Assembly: GCA_028289375.1 (NCBI GenBank)
Contig: JANQQK010000008.1
Location: forward strand, 100,825 to 164,824
DNA length: 64,000 nt
Direction: 5' to 3'
Source: Phycisphaerae bacterium
Lineage (GTDB): Bacteria; Planctomycetota; Phycisphaerae; UBA1845
The notes under the pieces are model-generated. The model made no database searches. It saw only the letters and a list, made by a program, of their open reading frames with translations, and was not told the origin of the DNA. Position 1 is the first letter of the stretch. Every line of letters starts with the position of its first letter. This document shows, one piece after another, positions 54,334 through 62,659 of this stretch. A program made the translations under genes and the position numbers.

Positions 54334-55194
54334 ATGAGTCGCCGGGCCAAGGTAACACTCGCCAAACTCTGTGCGCTCAAACGCGAGCGGCAGAAGATCA
54401 CGATGCTGACGTGCTACGACTATTCGACAGCACGTGTGATGGAAGATGCGCACATCGACGCCATCCTCGTGGGCGATACGTACGCGGAAGTGTGCCTGGG
54501 ACACGACACGACACTACCGGCTTCGATCGATCACATGGTGACCATCGCAGCCGCGGTTCGCCGTGGAGCGCCGAGTGCGTTTCTGGTCGGCGACATGCCC
54601 TACCTGAGCTATCAGGCCTCGATCGAAAGGGCGATCGACAACGCCGGGCGGTTCATGGCAGGCGCTGGTTGTGACTGCGTCAAGGTGGAGGTGGACCGCC
54701 GTCTGGTCGACACGGTGGCTGCCATGTCGCGGGCAACGATTCCCGTGATGGCCCATCTGGGGCTTCGACCCCAGTCCGTGCATCAACTGGGCGGGTACAA
54801 GGCGCAGGCGACGACGGCGGAAGCTGCCTGCCGACTCCTCGAGGATGCGCGGATGATGGAGGAGGCGGGCGCGTGCAGTCTTCTCCTTGAAGCTGTCCCG
54901 CACACGGTGGCCCGGATGGTTGCAGAGCAGACCGAGTTGCCCGTCATCGGGTGCGTCTCCGGACCACACTGCGACGGGCAGGTGTTGGTGATGCACGATA
55001 TCCTCGGGTTTGGCGCGGGGCATCCGCCGCGGAGTGTGAAAGTTTACACGAATTTAAATGACGCACTTCGTACCGCGTTTTGCGGCTATATAGAGGATGT
55101 CCAGAGTGGCGGCTTTCCAGAGGAAGCGAACAGTATCACGATGTCCGAGCGTGAGTTAGCGCGATTACAAGGCATGCAACGAGAACGTAGTTGA
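54334..55194 (+). CDS. panB: 3-methyl-2-oxobutanoate hydroxymethyltransferase
   Basis: A 286-residue TIM-barrel enzyme that transfers a hydroxymethyl group from methylene-tetrahydrofolate to alpha-ketoisovalerate, giving ketopantoate for coenzyme A synthesis. ITMLTCYDYSTARVMEDAHIDAILVGDTY opens it and GDMPYLSYQAS holds a metal Asp. VKVEVD, PVMAHLGLRPQSVHQLGGYKAQ and SLLLEAVP (catalytic Glu) follow. CDGQVLVMHDILG is the C-terminal signature. The usual VKLEGG reads VKVEVD, a mild divergence. ATG 54334 is chosen by family length; the frame is open upstream through the promoter region. Confidence 0.94.
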   Translation: MSRRAKVTLAKLCALKRERQKITMLTCYDYSTARVMEDAHIDAILVGDTYAEVCLGHDTTLPASIDHMVTIAAAVRRGAPSAFLVGDMPYLSYQASIERAIDNAGRFMAGAGCDCVKVEVDRRLVDTVAAMSRATIPVMAHLGLRPQSVHQLGGYKAQATTAEAACRLLEDARMMEEAGACSLLLEAVPHTVARMVAEQTELPVIGCVSGPHCDGQVLVMHDILGFGAGHPPRSVKVYTNLNDALRTAFCGYIEDVQSGGFPEEANSITMSERELARLQGMQRERS

Positions 55195-55221
55195 GTTCGA
55201 CGCGCCTTTCGACCGATCATC

Positions 55222-55250
55222 TTGACATTGGTTCGGCCGATAAGTAGCTT
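55222..55250 (+). promoter_or_regulatory. Sigma70-type promoter of the bifunctional-nuclease gene
   Basis: TTGACA (55222-55227) is followed after 17 nt by TAGCTT (55245-55250). Transcription would start near 55257, 25 nt before the ATG at 55282, which rules out an earlier in-frame start at 55222. Confidence 0.5.
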
Positions 55251-55281
55251 GAGATTGTCCGATAACGGGAGTGACCGAACG

Positions 55282-55704
55282 ATGCTCGTTCAGGTGGATC
55301 TGGCGCGTGTGATCATCCGAGAGACGGCAGATTCACAGATCATTGTTCTGCGAGAGCGCAATGGAAACCGTCATTTTCCGATTCTGATCGGCTTGACGGA
55401 AGCTGTGGCCATTGATCGGCGTGTCAAAGGCATAGAAACACCACGACCCCTCACCCATGACTTGATGGCACGAATCATCGAGGGACTTGACGGCGATCTG
55501 GAGAAGATCGTGATCAGCGATTTGCGGGATCATACGTTCTACGCGACGCTGATGATTCGCCGAAACGGGGACCTGATTCCGGTTGATTCCAGACCTTCCG
55601 ACGCCATTGCGCTCGGCGTAACAAGGCAAACACCGTTGTTTGTCGAGGAAAGCGTATTGCACGCGGTATGTTCCGACGACTCAGACGTCGATCACGACGA
55701 CTAG
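55282..55704 (+). CDS. Bifunctional nuclease (DUF151/BFN) domain protein
   Basis: A 140-residue protein that is essentially one BFN domain: VIIRETADSQIIVLRERNGNRHFPILIGLTEAVAIDR, then RPLTHDLMARIIEGLDGDLEKIVISDLRDHTFYATLMI, and SRPSDAIALGVTRQTPLFVEESVL. The family includes plant BFN1-type nucleases and many bacterial proteins of unknown role, and the SRPSDAIALA-type motif is diagnostic. It ends with an acidic tail. The stop lies 53 nt before the GHMP-like gene, with which it may form an operon. Confidence 0.93.
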   Translation: MLVQVDLARVIIRETADSQIIVLRERNGNRHFPILIGLTEAVAIDRRVKGIETPRPLTHDLMARIIEGLDGDLEKIVISDLRDHTFYATLMIRRNGDLIPVDSRPSDAIALGVTRQTPLFVEESVLHAVCSDDSDVDHDD

Positions 55705-55757
55705 TTGAGCGGGTGGGCACGACACAGAACGCTTGGCAAGAGAGCAACGCTTCCGCA

Positions 55758-57203
55758 ATGGCCAGTACCGAACCACCGACGCAGAGTGGGCCGCAGACGC
55801 TGCCCGCCGACGTGATCGACAAGATCATCGAACGCGCTGACGCCGTTCTCGCGACAGATGCAGCCTGTGAAGGCTCACGCATCGTCACGTCCGCCCCGGG
55901 CGTGATTGACGTCATGGGCGGCATTACCGATTACATGGGTGGGCTTGTGCTTGGCATGGGTGTCTCGCCGCGTGTTCATGTGACGTTGCGACGTCGCACC
56001 GACGATGCGTTTGTCGTCCACTGCCTGCAGCAGGAACATTCTGCAACCGACGCAGGCGCACCGCATATCCAGTTTGGTCTTCATCGCGAACTGAACGACA
56101 CGCCGTCGACGCAGGCGTTTGTCGCAACGCTTGACGATGTGACACGCATGTGGGCCACGCCGATCGTCGGCGTTCTGCACGCCATGCAAGCGACCTCCAA
56201 GATCAACAACGATGTCAGCGGCGCGAGCATTGTGATCGACGGCGACATGCCGATCCTGAACGACCCGGCCTATCGCGCCCCGCTTGCGGTTGCGACAATG
56301 GCTGCGTTGGCGCATTTGTGGGGATTGCACGGCGACGCGGCCGAATTCGCCATGCTCGCCGCCCGCGCTGAGAGCGACATGTTCAACATGCCCGGCGGAC
56401 TTGCCCTGCCGGCCGTTGCCAATCTTTGTCACCCCGGCATGATCATGGGAATCGACGCCAAGCGGGTCGACGCGGTGCGACACGTTCCGCTGCCCGACGG
56501 CGTGGCCATCATCGGCATCGACGCAGGCGTCCGAAATCCCAAACTCGTCGACAAATACCGCGAAGCCCGCACCGCCGCCTACATGGGACGACGCTTCATC
56601 GAGCAGTCCCTTCGCGACCGTGGGCATTCCGAACATCTCCCGCTGCAACCACTCGCCACGATCAACACAGAACTGTTTCGCGAGGAATTCAGCGGTCGCA
56701 TCCCCGGCAAGTTGCGCGGTTCGGTTTTCCTCGAACGCTTCGCCGGGATTGAAGATGATCAGACCGAAGTCGACGCGAACGCCACCTACAAGATTCGCTC
56801 ACGCGCTGAGCACCACGTCTACGACGGCGATCGCACACGCCGATTCGCCGAGGCGATGCAAAAGGCCGCCAACGCCAATGACCGTGAGGCACTTTTCGAT
56901 GCGGGCGATCTCATGTGCAACTCCCACTGGAGCTACACGCAGCGCTGCGGTCTCGTGTGTGTGCAGGCGGAACGGCTTGTGAAGAGTCTGCAGGACTTAC
57001 GCGGCAGCACCGGCATCCACGGAGCACGATTCTCCGGTTACGGTTGCGGCGGGATCGTCGTGGTTATGATCGATGACAATGCCGAAACGCACGATGCCAT
57101 CCGCACCGTCGCTAAAGACTACGAACAACAATTGGAATTGAAGACGACCATGCTTGGCGGCGGTGGTGCCGGTCAGTTCTCGTTCGGCATCCACGAAGTG
57201 TGA
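55758..57203 (+). CDS. GHMP-kinase (galactokinase/arabinokinase-like) homologue lacking key motifs
   Basis: A 481-residue protein related to sugar GHMP kinases. Motif 1 is TSAPGVIDVMGGITDYMGG, closer to L-arabinokinase (DVMGGIADY) than to galactokinase. Motif 3 is present as GARFSGYGCGGIVVV. The ATP loop, normally PxGxGLSSSA, is absent: after GDMPILNDPAYRAPLAVATM the frame goes straight into the next helix. Where galactokinases have VPCGIMDQ with the catalytic Asp, this protein reads MPGGLALPAVANLC. It may be a non-catalytic sugar-binding or regulatory protein, or use other residues. ATG 55758 is chosen; GTG 55713 and ATG 55668 are in frame upstream, the latter overlapping the previous gene. 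Confidence 0.75.
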   Translation: MASTEPPTQSGPQTLPADVIDKIIERADAVLATDAACEGSRIVTSAPGVIDVMGGITDYMGGLVLGMGVSPRVHVTLRRRTDDAFVVHCLQQEHSATDAGAPHIQFGLHRELNDTPSTQAFVATLDDVTRMWATPIVGVLHAMQATSKINNDVSGASIVIDGDMPILNDPAYRAPLAVATMAALAHLWGLHGDAAEFAMLAARAESDMFNMPGGLALPAVANLCHPGMIMGIDAKRVDAVRHVPLPDGVAIIGIDAGVRNPKLVDKYREARTAAYMGRRFIEQSLRDRGHSEHLPLQPLATINTELFREEFSGRIPGKLRGSVFLERFAGIEDDQTEVDANATYKIRSRAEHHVYDGDRTRRFAEAMQKAANANDREALFDAGDLMCNSHWSYTQRCGLVCVQAERLVKSLQDLRGSTGIHGARFSGYGCGGIVVVMIDDNAETHDAIRTVAKDYEQQLELKTTMLGGGGAGQFSFGIHEV

Positions 57204-57204
57204 A

Positions 57205-58080
57205 TCACGTCATCGCCAGACGCTTGCCGAGCACAATCGTCGGCACCAGCAGGCAAAGCACCAACCCCGCCTTCAATGGCCCGGCCGCCGCGAAGACGAT
57301 GCACGCGTCCAACACGATAATCATCAACACGAACGACTTGACGGCACGCTGAACGTCGGCCGGCGCACACGTCGTCACCGCCCGACGCGCCATCACCCGA
57401 ACCTGTCCCAGCAGCAACCCCACGAGCAACAGGTACGCCCAATGCCCGTCCGGCAGAATCGACCACAACAGCGCAAGACTCAACACCGCCGCCATGATCG
57501 CCCGCGATGACCACCGCAGTTTCCACCGCGAACTTTCCGCCGCCTCATTTCGGGCGAATGCGGTCAGCCCCGTCACATAAACCCACATCACCAACGCCAC
57601 GAAGACATTCGGCACCGTCCCCAGCGGCACGACACAACTCATACCCAAGAGCAGGTTCAACGCCCGACACATCCCCATCACGCCCGGCGCCACCACCGTC
57701 TTTTTCAGGAACACGTCGTACAGCACAATGGCCAACACGAGCAATGCCCCGACCTGCAATGCGATTGGCCCAGCGCGCGCGCACATCCACAACCCCACGG
57801 CGAACAGCACGATCGTCGCCACCAGCGCCGCCCCACGCGACACCGCGCCGGACGGAATGGGTCGATGCGGACGCTCGCGCGCGTCCTTGGCCGCATCGAG
57901 CACATCGTTCAACGCCACCCCCGCTGCGTAGAACAAGACCGACGCACCGACCAGCAGTCCAAGAACGTCCAGAAGTTCAAAACCCAGACCAACGAAGAGA
58001 AACCCAGCCAACGGATCCGCCGCCGCCGTGAAAAGATTCGGCAGCCGAAACAACTGCAACCAGGCTCGCGCCCGCGTCAT
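57205..58080 (-). CDS. UbiA-family prenyltransferase (EboC-like)
   Basis: A 291-residue integral membrane protein with eight or nine hydrophobic helices. The first aspartate motif of UbiA enzymes is clear: NDVLDAAKDARERPHRPIPSG. The second is weaker: LYDVFLKKTVVAPGVMGMCRALNLLLGM, without a full DxxxD. These enzymes transfer a prenyl chain to an aromatic or polar acceptor in the membrane. UbiA homologues near inositol-phosphate or sugar-phosphate genes include EboC and archaeal-lipid enzymes; assignment here is inference. The ATG overlaps the TGA of the 74-codon gene upstream (ATGA). The stop is adjacent to the stop of the convergent GHMP-like gene. Confidence 0.85.
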   Translation of the reverse strand: MTRARAWLQLFRLPNLFTAAADPLAGFLFVGLGFELLDVLGLLVGASVLFYAAGVALNDVLDAAKDARERPHRPIPSGAVSRGAALVATIVLFAVGLWMCARAGPIALQVGALLVLAIVLYDVFLKKTVVAPGVMGMCRALNLLLGMSCVVPLGTVPNVFVALVMWVYVTGLTAFARNEAAESSRWKLRWSSRAIMAAVLSLALLWSILPDGHWAYLLLVGLLLGQVRVMARRAVTTCAPADVQRAVKSFVLMIIVLDACIVFAAAGPLKAGLVLCLLVPTIVLGKRLAMT

Positions 58081-58301
58081 GACTGGTTCACAAGAGGTGT
58101 CAGCATATCCAACGCGTCACGTCCAGCCCCATCAGGATCCGACACACTGAGACGGTGACCAACATCAAGGGCCCGCCCCTTCGCCGGCGAATCCACGCGT
58201 TCTGTCGGTTCCACGCGGGTGTAACCGATCTCGGCAACCGGCGTCCCTGCTTCAGCCATCGTGCACGTCAGATACGCGTTGGAACGGTGGTCCCGTCTCA
58301 C
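58077..58301 (-). CDS. Small gene (74 aa) interlocked between inositol-phosphate synthase and UbiA genes
   Basis: A 74-codon frame. Its GTG start (58299-58301) overlaps the TGA of the synthase gene (GTGA) and its TGA overlaps the ATG of the prenyltransferase gene (ATGA). A GGGGGTGATG stretch lies just upstream. Overlap at both ends is the usual mark of a translated operon gene. The product has no membrane segment; it includes TPVAEIGYTRVEPTERVDS and LDVGHRLSVSDPDG, resembling a small beta-rich domain. I recognise no family. An internal ATG near 58259 (MAEAGTP) is an alternative start. Confidence 0.55.
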   Translation of the reverse strand: MRRDHRSNAYLTCTMAEAGTPVAEIGYTRVEPTERVDSPAKGRALDVGHRLSVSDPDGAGRDALDMLTPLVNQS

Positions 58302-59515
58302 CCATCACCCCCGAATTTCTGAACGTGCTCCATCAATCGTGTCCATTGCGTAAACAGGTTGTGCTCACGCGAGCCATCGGGGTCCTTGAAGAAGCATGCC
58401 AGATGATCCATCCGCCCCCGACGACCCGACTGATACTCCCACGCCGCGAACCGTGCCAGATCAATCACGAGCGGCGCAGCCAATATCGAATCACTCCCCG
58501 TCCAGACGAACTGCATGTTCATCTTGGTTTCGAGGAATCCCTCGAAGTGGATGAAGTCCCACGCGACCTTCCAGTCCTGCAGTGATGGCACATACTCGAT
58601 CGACGTGTGTGTCTGCGGCGAATACCCGACGATCCGCCGCACAAGCTGATCCTTCGATTTGATCTTCGACACCTTGACCGCCGGGTCGGCCAGGTTTGCA
58701 CCATCCGAGTTGCCGAGCACGTTGTGCCCGACCCAACTCATCAACCGCAGGTTCCGCATCGCGAACATCGGCGCCAACACCGACTTGAGCAGCGTTTCCC
58801 CAGTCTTGCCGTCACGCCCCATGTAGACCACATCACGGTCAGCCGCGAACTCCTCAACCGCCGGCACATCCATTCCCACCGATGGCGTGAAGTTCACGTA
58901 GGAACAATCCGCCGAAAACGCCCCCAACGCATACAGCGCACTGTTCGGCAAGACCGATCCGCCAGCCTTGCTCATCGCCTTCGACAACTTGGCATACGAC
59001 GCATGCGCCGCATGTCGCTTCATCGGCGGTTCCGTCGCCGAGATGTTGACGACGATCACATGGTCGAGCTTGTTCTTCCTGCGAAAGCTCGCGAGATCAT
59101 CCCTCACAACCGCCACCGCCGCCTCCGCCGACGATACCTTCCGCACCCGCGTCATCGCCCCGCGCTTGACGACCGCCGGCAGAACACCGTAAGCGATGCC
59201 CGGCACAATGTTCTTCTGCATCGAACGCAACGCCGGCGTGCACGCCTTGATCACCTCCGCCGAGATGATCTGCGATTCGAGATGCATACCGCGAATGGCC
59301 TCCACAAGCGACGCTTCGCGCACCTCATGCCCACCGATCACAAGATCGCCCGGATCGACAAGCCCAAGCCTGTCAAACTCCGGCAGCCCGGACACCAGAC
59401 CCACCGGCGACGTCAGCTTGCGCTTCAGCGCAGCCACGCCGAGTGCGACGGTGCTCCCGATACCGCCGCACGCACCGATCATCCAGAGTCCGATTCGTGG
59501 TCGCCTTTTCGCCAT
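58298..59515 (-). CDS. ino1: myo-Inositol-1(3)-phosphate synthase
   Basis: A 405-residue enzyme converting glucose 6-phosphate to inositol phosphate through an NAD-dependent cycle. The Rossmann motif is IGLWMIGACGGIGSTVALG. VVNISATEPP, NFTPSVGMDVPAVEEFA and YMGRDGKTGETLLKSVLAPMF follow, the last being the family signature with the catalytic Lys. SWVGHNVLGNSDGANL and the C-terminal DLARFAAWE complete the fold. The length is near bacterial and archaeal forms and shorter than eukaryotic ones. TATGAT at 59527-59532 could be a -10 box. It begins a three-gene unit ending in the prenyltransferase, suggesting inositol-containing lipids or isoprenoid conjugates. Confidence 0.93.
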   Translation of the reverse strand: MAKRRPRIGLWMIGACGGIGSTVALGVAALKRKLTSPVGLVSGLPEFDRLGLVDPGDLVIGGHEVREASLVEAIRGMHLESQIISAEVIKACTPALRSMQKNIVPGIAYGVLPAVVKRGAMTRVRKVSSAEAAVAVVRDDLASFRRKNKLDHVIVVNISATEPPMKRHAAHASYAKLSKAMSKAGGSVLPNSALYALGAFSADCSYVNFTPSVGMDVPAVEEFAADRDVVYMGRDGKTGETLLKSVLAPMFAMRNLRLMSWVGHNVLGNSDGANLADPAVKVSKIKSKDQLVRRIVGYSPQTHTSIEYVPSLQDWKVAWDFIHFEGFLETKMNMQFVWTGSDSILAAPLVIDLARFAAWEYQSGRRGRMDHLACFFKDPDGSREHNLFTQWTRLMEHVQKFGGDG

Positions 59516-59647
59516 TGAGATGGGGGATCATAGGGTAACACTCTTCGACTTACCAGCGCCGCCGCCGTACAATCCCGCCGTTCGGGCAGCCCCCAGTGTG
59601 ATTGGCTGCAATGTTTCCATCTTCACCCGATTTACAAGGCCATTAAC

Positions 59648-60328
59648 GTGCCGACCGGTTCCTTCTCACGCGTGAACGGCATCATCTTCGACCTCGACGG
59701 GACACTGCTTGACACCCTCGCCGACGTCACCGCCGCCGCCAACCGCGTCCTCACCGAGTATGGCTTCGGCACGCTGACCGATGCGCAGATGCGTCCGCTC
59801 GTCGGCGCCGGCCTGTCCGAACTGCTCGCCATGGCCGCCAATACCGAAGACAACGAGCTCATCACCAAACTTGTCAACGGATACCGCCCCTACTACGCCG
59901 CCTGTATGCTCGAGCGCACTCGACTTTATCCCGGCATCGCCGACATGCTCACCGCCCTGCAACGACACAACCTGCCCATGGCGGTCCTGTCCAACAAACC
60001 ACACGAATACACCCTTCCCATTTGCGACCACTACCTCGCCCGTTGGCCTTTCGTCGGCATCCTCGGACACCGTCCCGATGTCCCGCGCAAACCCGATCCA
60101 ACCGCCGCACTCGAATTGTCCGATGCCATGAAACGCGAACCCGAGACCATCCTGTTCGTCGGTGACTCCGACGTCGACATTCAAACCGCCCAGAACGCCG
60201 GCATGCCCAGCCTCGCCGTGACGTGGGGCCTCCGTGATCGCGATCATCTTCAGGCGGCCAGCCCCGACCAGATCATCGACCACGCCGACGAACTTCCCCC
60301 GCTGCTCGGCATCGATGTTCACGCCTGA
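59648..60328 (+). CDS. HAD-family hydrolase, phosphoglycolate-phosphatase-like
   Basis: A 226-residue HAD phosphatase. Motif I is GIIFDLDGTLLDTLADV, motif II the Ser in AVLSNKPHEYT, motif III the Lys in RKPDPTAAL and motif IV VGDSDVDIQTAQNAGMPS. The cap is the small helical type seen in Gph. The likely substrate is 2-phosphoglycolate, but related enzymes hydrolyse other small phosphoesters, possibly inositol phosphate, given the divergent synthase gene. The start is GTG at 59648 with AAGG about 9 nt upstream; TACAAT near 59572 could be its -10 box. Confidence 0.9.
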   Translation: MPTGSFSRVNGIIFDLDGTLLDTLADVTAAANRVLTEYGFGTLTDAQMRPLVGAGLSELLAMAANTEDNELITKLVNGYRPYYAACMLERTRLYPGIADMLTALQRHNLPMAVLSNKPHEYTLPICDHYLARWPFVGILGHRPDVPRKPDPTAALELSDAMKREPETILFVGDSDVDIQTAQNAGMPSLAVTWGLRDRDHLQAASPDQIIDHADELPPLLGIDVHA

Positions 60329-60373
60329 ACCATCTCCTGACCGAGCTCGCATCTCAGCCCGCCCCGCCCCGCG

Positions 60374-60402
60374 TTGACGCTCATTCCGGCCATAGATACG
60401 AT
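60374..60402 (+). promoter_or_regulatory. Sigma70-type promoter of the coiled-coil/PilT-like operon
   Basis: TTGACG (60374-60379) is followed after 17 nt by TACGAT (60397-60402). Transcription would start near 60409, about 50 nt before the ATG at 60458. Confidence 0.45.
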
Positions 60403-60457
60403 TTAATCCAAGCGGGAAAGATGTTGTCAGCAATTGGGAAAAAGGGGAAGGGAATCC

Positions 60458-61339
60458 ATGCCAACTCAATCATTCTGGTCACGCGTCACCGACTGGTTCA
60501 AAGCCGATCCAGACAACAAACCGGCCCCGAAACGATCCGCCAATCCGACCAAGAGCAACACCAAGAAACCACAAAAGGACGACCTGCGCATCACCAAATT
60601 CGGCCCGGGAAACGGCTCGTCACCCGTCACCCGCATGCCATCCCGCCCGAATGGTCTCGAAAAACTCGAACAGGGCTATGAGAAACTCGTCGGCCTCGTC
60701 GACAACCTGAACAGTCACTTTCAGAATCAGAACGAAGGCACCGAGCGCATGGTGACCGCCGTCCGCGAGTTGTCCGACACGATTTCCAACCTGTCCCGTC
60801 TGCCCGATCAGATCGACAACCAGCAACAGGTGCTCAGCGCCATTTCGACGCGCCTCGACGACATCGCAAAACAAGACACCCACAGTGACGCCATCGACGC
60901 CATACGCACCCAGCTCGACCACCTTGGAAAGATCGACAGCAGACTCGACACCCTCGACAGCATCCACGATCGCCTCGGCTCACTCGACACCATCGCCGAC
61001 GCATGGACCAACACGGCCGAACAACTGCCCCAAATCGCCGAATCGCACCGCGAATCGCTCGAAGCCGTCCGCCAGCAGTTTGAGACATCAAATGCCGTTC
61101 AGGAACGCGTGGCCGATTCCATGGAAACCCTCCATCAGACCGTCACCACCTTCGGCAACGCATCCGCATCCGCCACCGAGACGCTGCAAAACCTGCAGGC
61201 CGCCAGCGTCAAGCGCGACAACGACCTGATCGCCGTGCTTCAGGATCAGAATAAGAAGTTCACAGCACTCATGCTCGTCGGTATCGTCGTCGCCGTGGTG
61301 ATGGCCGCCGGCGTGCTCATTATTGCGTTGGCAAAATGA
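60458..61339 (+). CDS. Tail-anchored coiled-coil protein of unknown function
   Basis: A 293-residue protein. Residues 1-70 are basic and disordered-looking (Lys/Pro/Asn/Ser-rich). Residues about 75-260 are predicted as long amphipathic helices with repeated segments such as IRTQLDHLGKIDSRLDTLDSIHDRLGSLD, in heptad-like spacing. The last 25 residues form one membrane helix (LMLVGIVVAVVMAAGVLIIALAK). It would therefore be anchored by its C-terminus with the coil in the cytoplasm. AAGGG lies 5 nt before the ATG. A PilT-like ATPase gene follows 34 nt later on the same strand, so this may be a membrane tether or regulator for it. No family recognised. Confidence 0.75.
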   Translation: MPTQSFWSRVTDWFKADPDNKPAPKRSANPTKSNTKKPQKDDLRITKFGPGNGSSPVTRMPSRPNGLEKLEQGYEKLVGLVDNLNSHFQNQNEGTERMVTAVRELSDTISNLSRLPDQIDNQQQVLSAISTRLDDIAKQDTHSDAIDAIRTQLDHLGKIDSRLDTLDSIHDRLGSLDTIADAWTNTAEQLPQIAESHRESLEAVRQQFETSNAVQERVADSMETLHQTVTTFGNASASATETLQNLQAASVKRDNDLIAVLQDQNKKFTALMLVGIVVAVVMAAGVLIIALAK

Positions 61340-61373
61340 CACCAATCACATAGCAAGAAGGTGGAGTGATCCC

Positions 61374-62492
61374 ATGACGCCAAGAGAAATGATCGACAAC
61401 CTGCTGGCCGGCATGACCCGCTTTGGCGCTTCCGATCTCCACCTCAAAGTCGGATACCCACCCGCCTACCGCATCGGCGGTCACCTGCGCAACGCCGAAC
61501 TCCCGCCGATCCCCACGTCGCAATACGTCCGCGAGATGTTCAGGGATCTCATCCCCGAATCACGCAAGGACGAATATGACGCCCACGGCGACCTCGACTT
61601 CTCCCACAAGGGCACGTCCGGCGACCGCTACCGCATCAACGTCTTCCGCGCCACCACCGAAATGCACGCCGCCATCCGCCGCGTTCAAAGCCAGATCCCA
61701 TCGTTCGAAACGCTGCAACTGCCCCCCGTCTACAAGGACGCCATGCACAAGACCCACGACGGGCTGATCCTCATCTCCGGCGTCACCGGATCGGGCAAGT
61801 CCAGCACGCTCGCCGCCATGCTCCAGCACGTCAACGAGACGCGCCCCGTCCACATCATCACCGTCGAAGACCCCGTCGAATTCGTCTTCCACCCCAAGCA
61901 CGCCATCATCAGCCAGCGCGAGATCGGCATCGACATCCCCGACTACGGCGAAGCCCTCCGCTACATCGTCCGCCAGGACCCCGATGTCATCTTCATCGGC
62001 GAGATGCGCGACAAGGAGACCATGCTCGCCGCCATCCAGTCCGCCGAAACAGGCCACCTCGTCATGGGCTCGATCCACTGCTCCGACGCCGCTCAGACAT
62101 TCGCCCGCATCCTCGAGTTCTTCCCCCACGAGGACCACGACTTCATCCGCTCATCACTCGCCAACAGCCTCTCGGGCATCATGTGCCAACGACTCGTCCC
62201 CGGCATCGAGGAGGGTTCGCGCGTCCCTGCCACGGAAGTGCTCCTGAGCAACTCCATCGTCCGCGACAAGATCCGCCGCGGCGAAGACGAAGACCTCCCT
62301 GCCATCATCGCCCAGTCCACCGAGGAAGGCATGCGCAGCTTCACTCACTCGTTGGCCGAACTGATCGAAAACGAAAAGATCTACTACGACACGGCCATGC
62401 AATACGCCCCCTCCCGCGAAGCCCTCGCCAGCCAGGTCAAAGGCATCAAGACCAGCGCCCAAGGTCTCGTCGGCCGCATGGCCAAGCGGTAG
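61374..62492 (+). CDS. PilT/PilU-like ATPase, second copy
   Basis: A 372-residue ATPase of the retraction type. TRFGASDLHLKVGYPPAYRI opens it. Walker A is SGVTGSGKSSTLAAM, the Asp box ITVEDPVEF, Walker B DVIFIGEMRD and the His box GHLVMGSIHCSDA. The C-terminal motif has diverged from AIxNLIRE to NSIVRDKIRRGED, so it is nearer to PilU-type or accessory ATPases than to PilT at 7909-9054. It probably modifies pilus retraction or acts on another pilus. GGAG lies 7-8 nt before the ATG. It follows the tail-anchored coiled-coil gene and shares its promoter. Confidence 0.9.
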   Translation: MTPREMIDNLLAGMTRFGASDLHLKVGYPPAYRIGGHLRNAELPPIPTSQYVREMFRDLIPESRKDEYDAHGDLDFSHKGTSGDRYRINVFRATTEMHAAIRRVQSQIPSFETLQLPPVYKDAMHKTHDGLILISGVTGSGKSSTLAAMLQHVNETRPVHIITVEDPVEFVFHPKHAIISQREIGIDIPDYGEALRYIVRQDPDVIFIGEMRDKETMLAAIQSAETGHLVMGSIHCSDAAQTFARILEFFPHEDHDFIRSSLANSLSGIMCQRLVPGIEEGSRVPATEVLLSNSIVRDKIRRGEDEDLPAIIAQSTEEGMRSFTHSLAELIENEKIYYDTAMQYAPSREALASQVKGIKTSAQGLVGRMAKR

Positions 62493-62504
62493 GCATCACG
62501 ACCA

Positions 62505-62520
62505 CCACCCCACAGGGTGG
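62505..62520 (+). terminator. Terminator-like hairpin after the PilT-like gene
   Basis: CCACCC (62505-62510) and GGGTGG (62515-62520) form a 6-bp stem with loop CACA, 12 nt after the stop codon. Only a short, broken T stretch follows (GCTTTCCC), so intrinsic termination would be weak. Confidence 0.35.
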
Positions 62521-62659
62521 GCCATCGCTTTCCCGACGCGCCGGGATTGAGGGCGTCGAATCGGGACCCCGCTCAGCGCCAATTCTAGTTTTCTGCGCTT
62601 GCCCCAATCAACTATTGGTCGCAAAATCTATGGCAATTCGATTTAACAGGAGTGCCATC

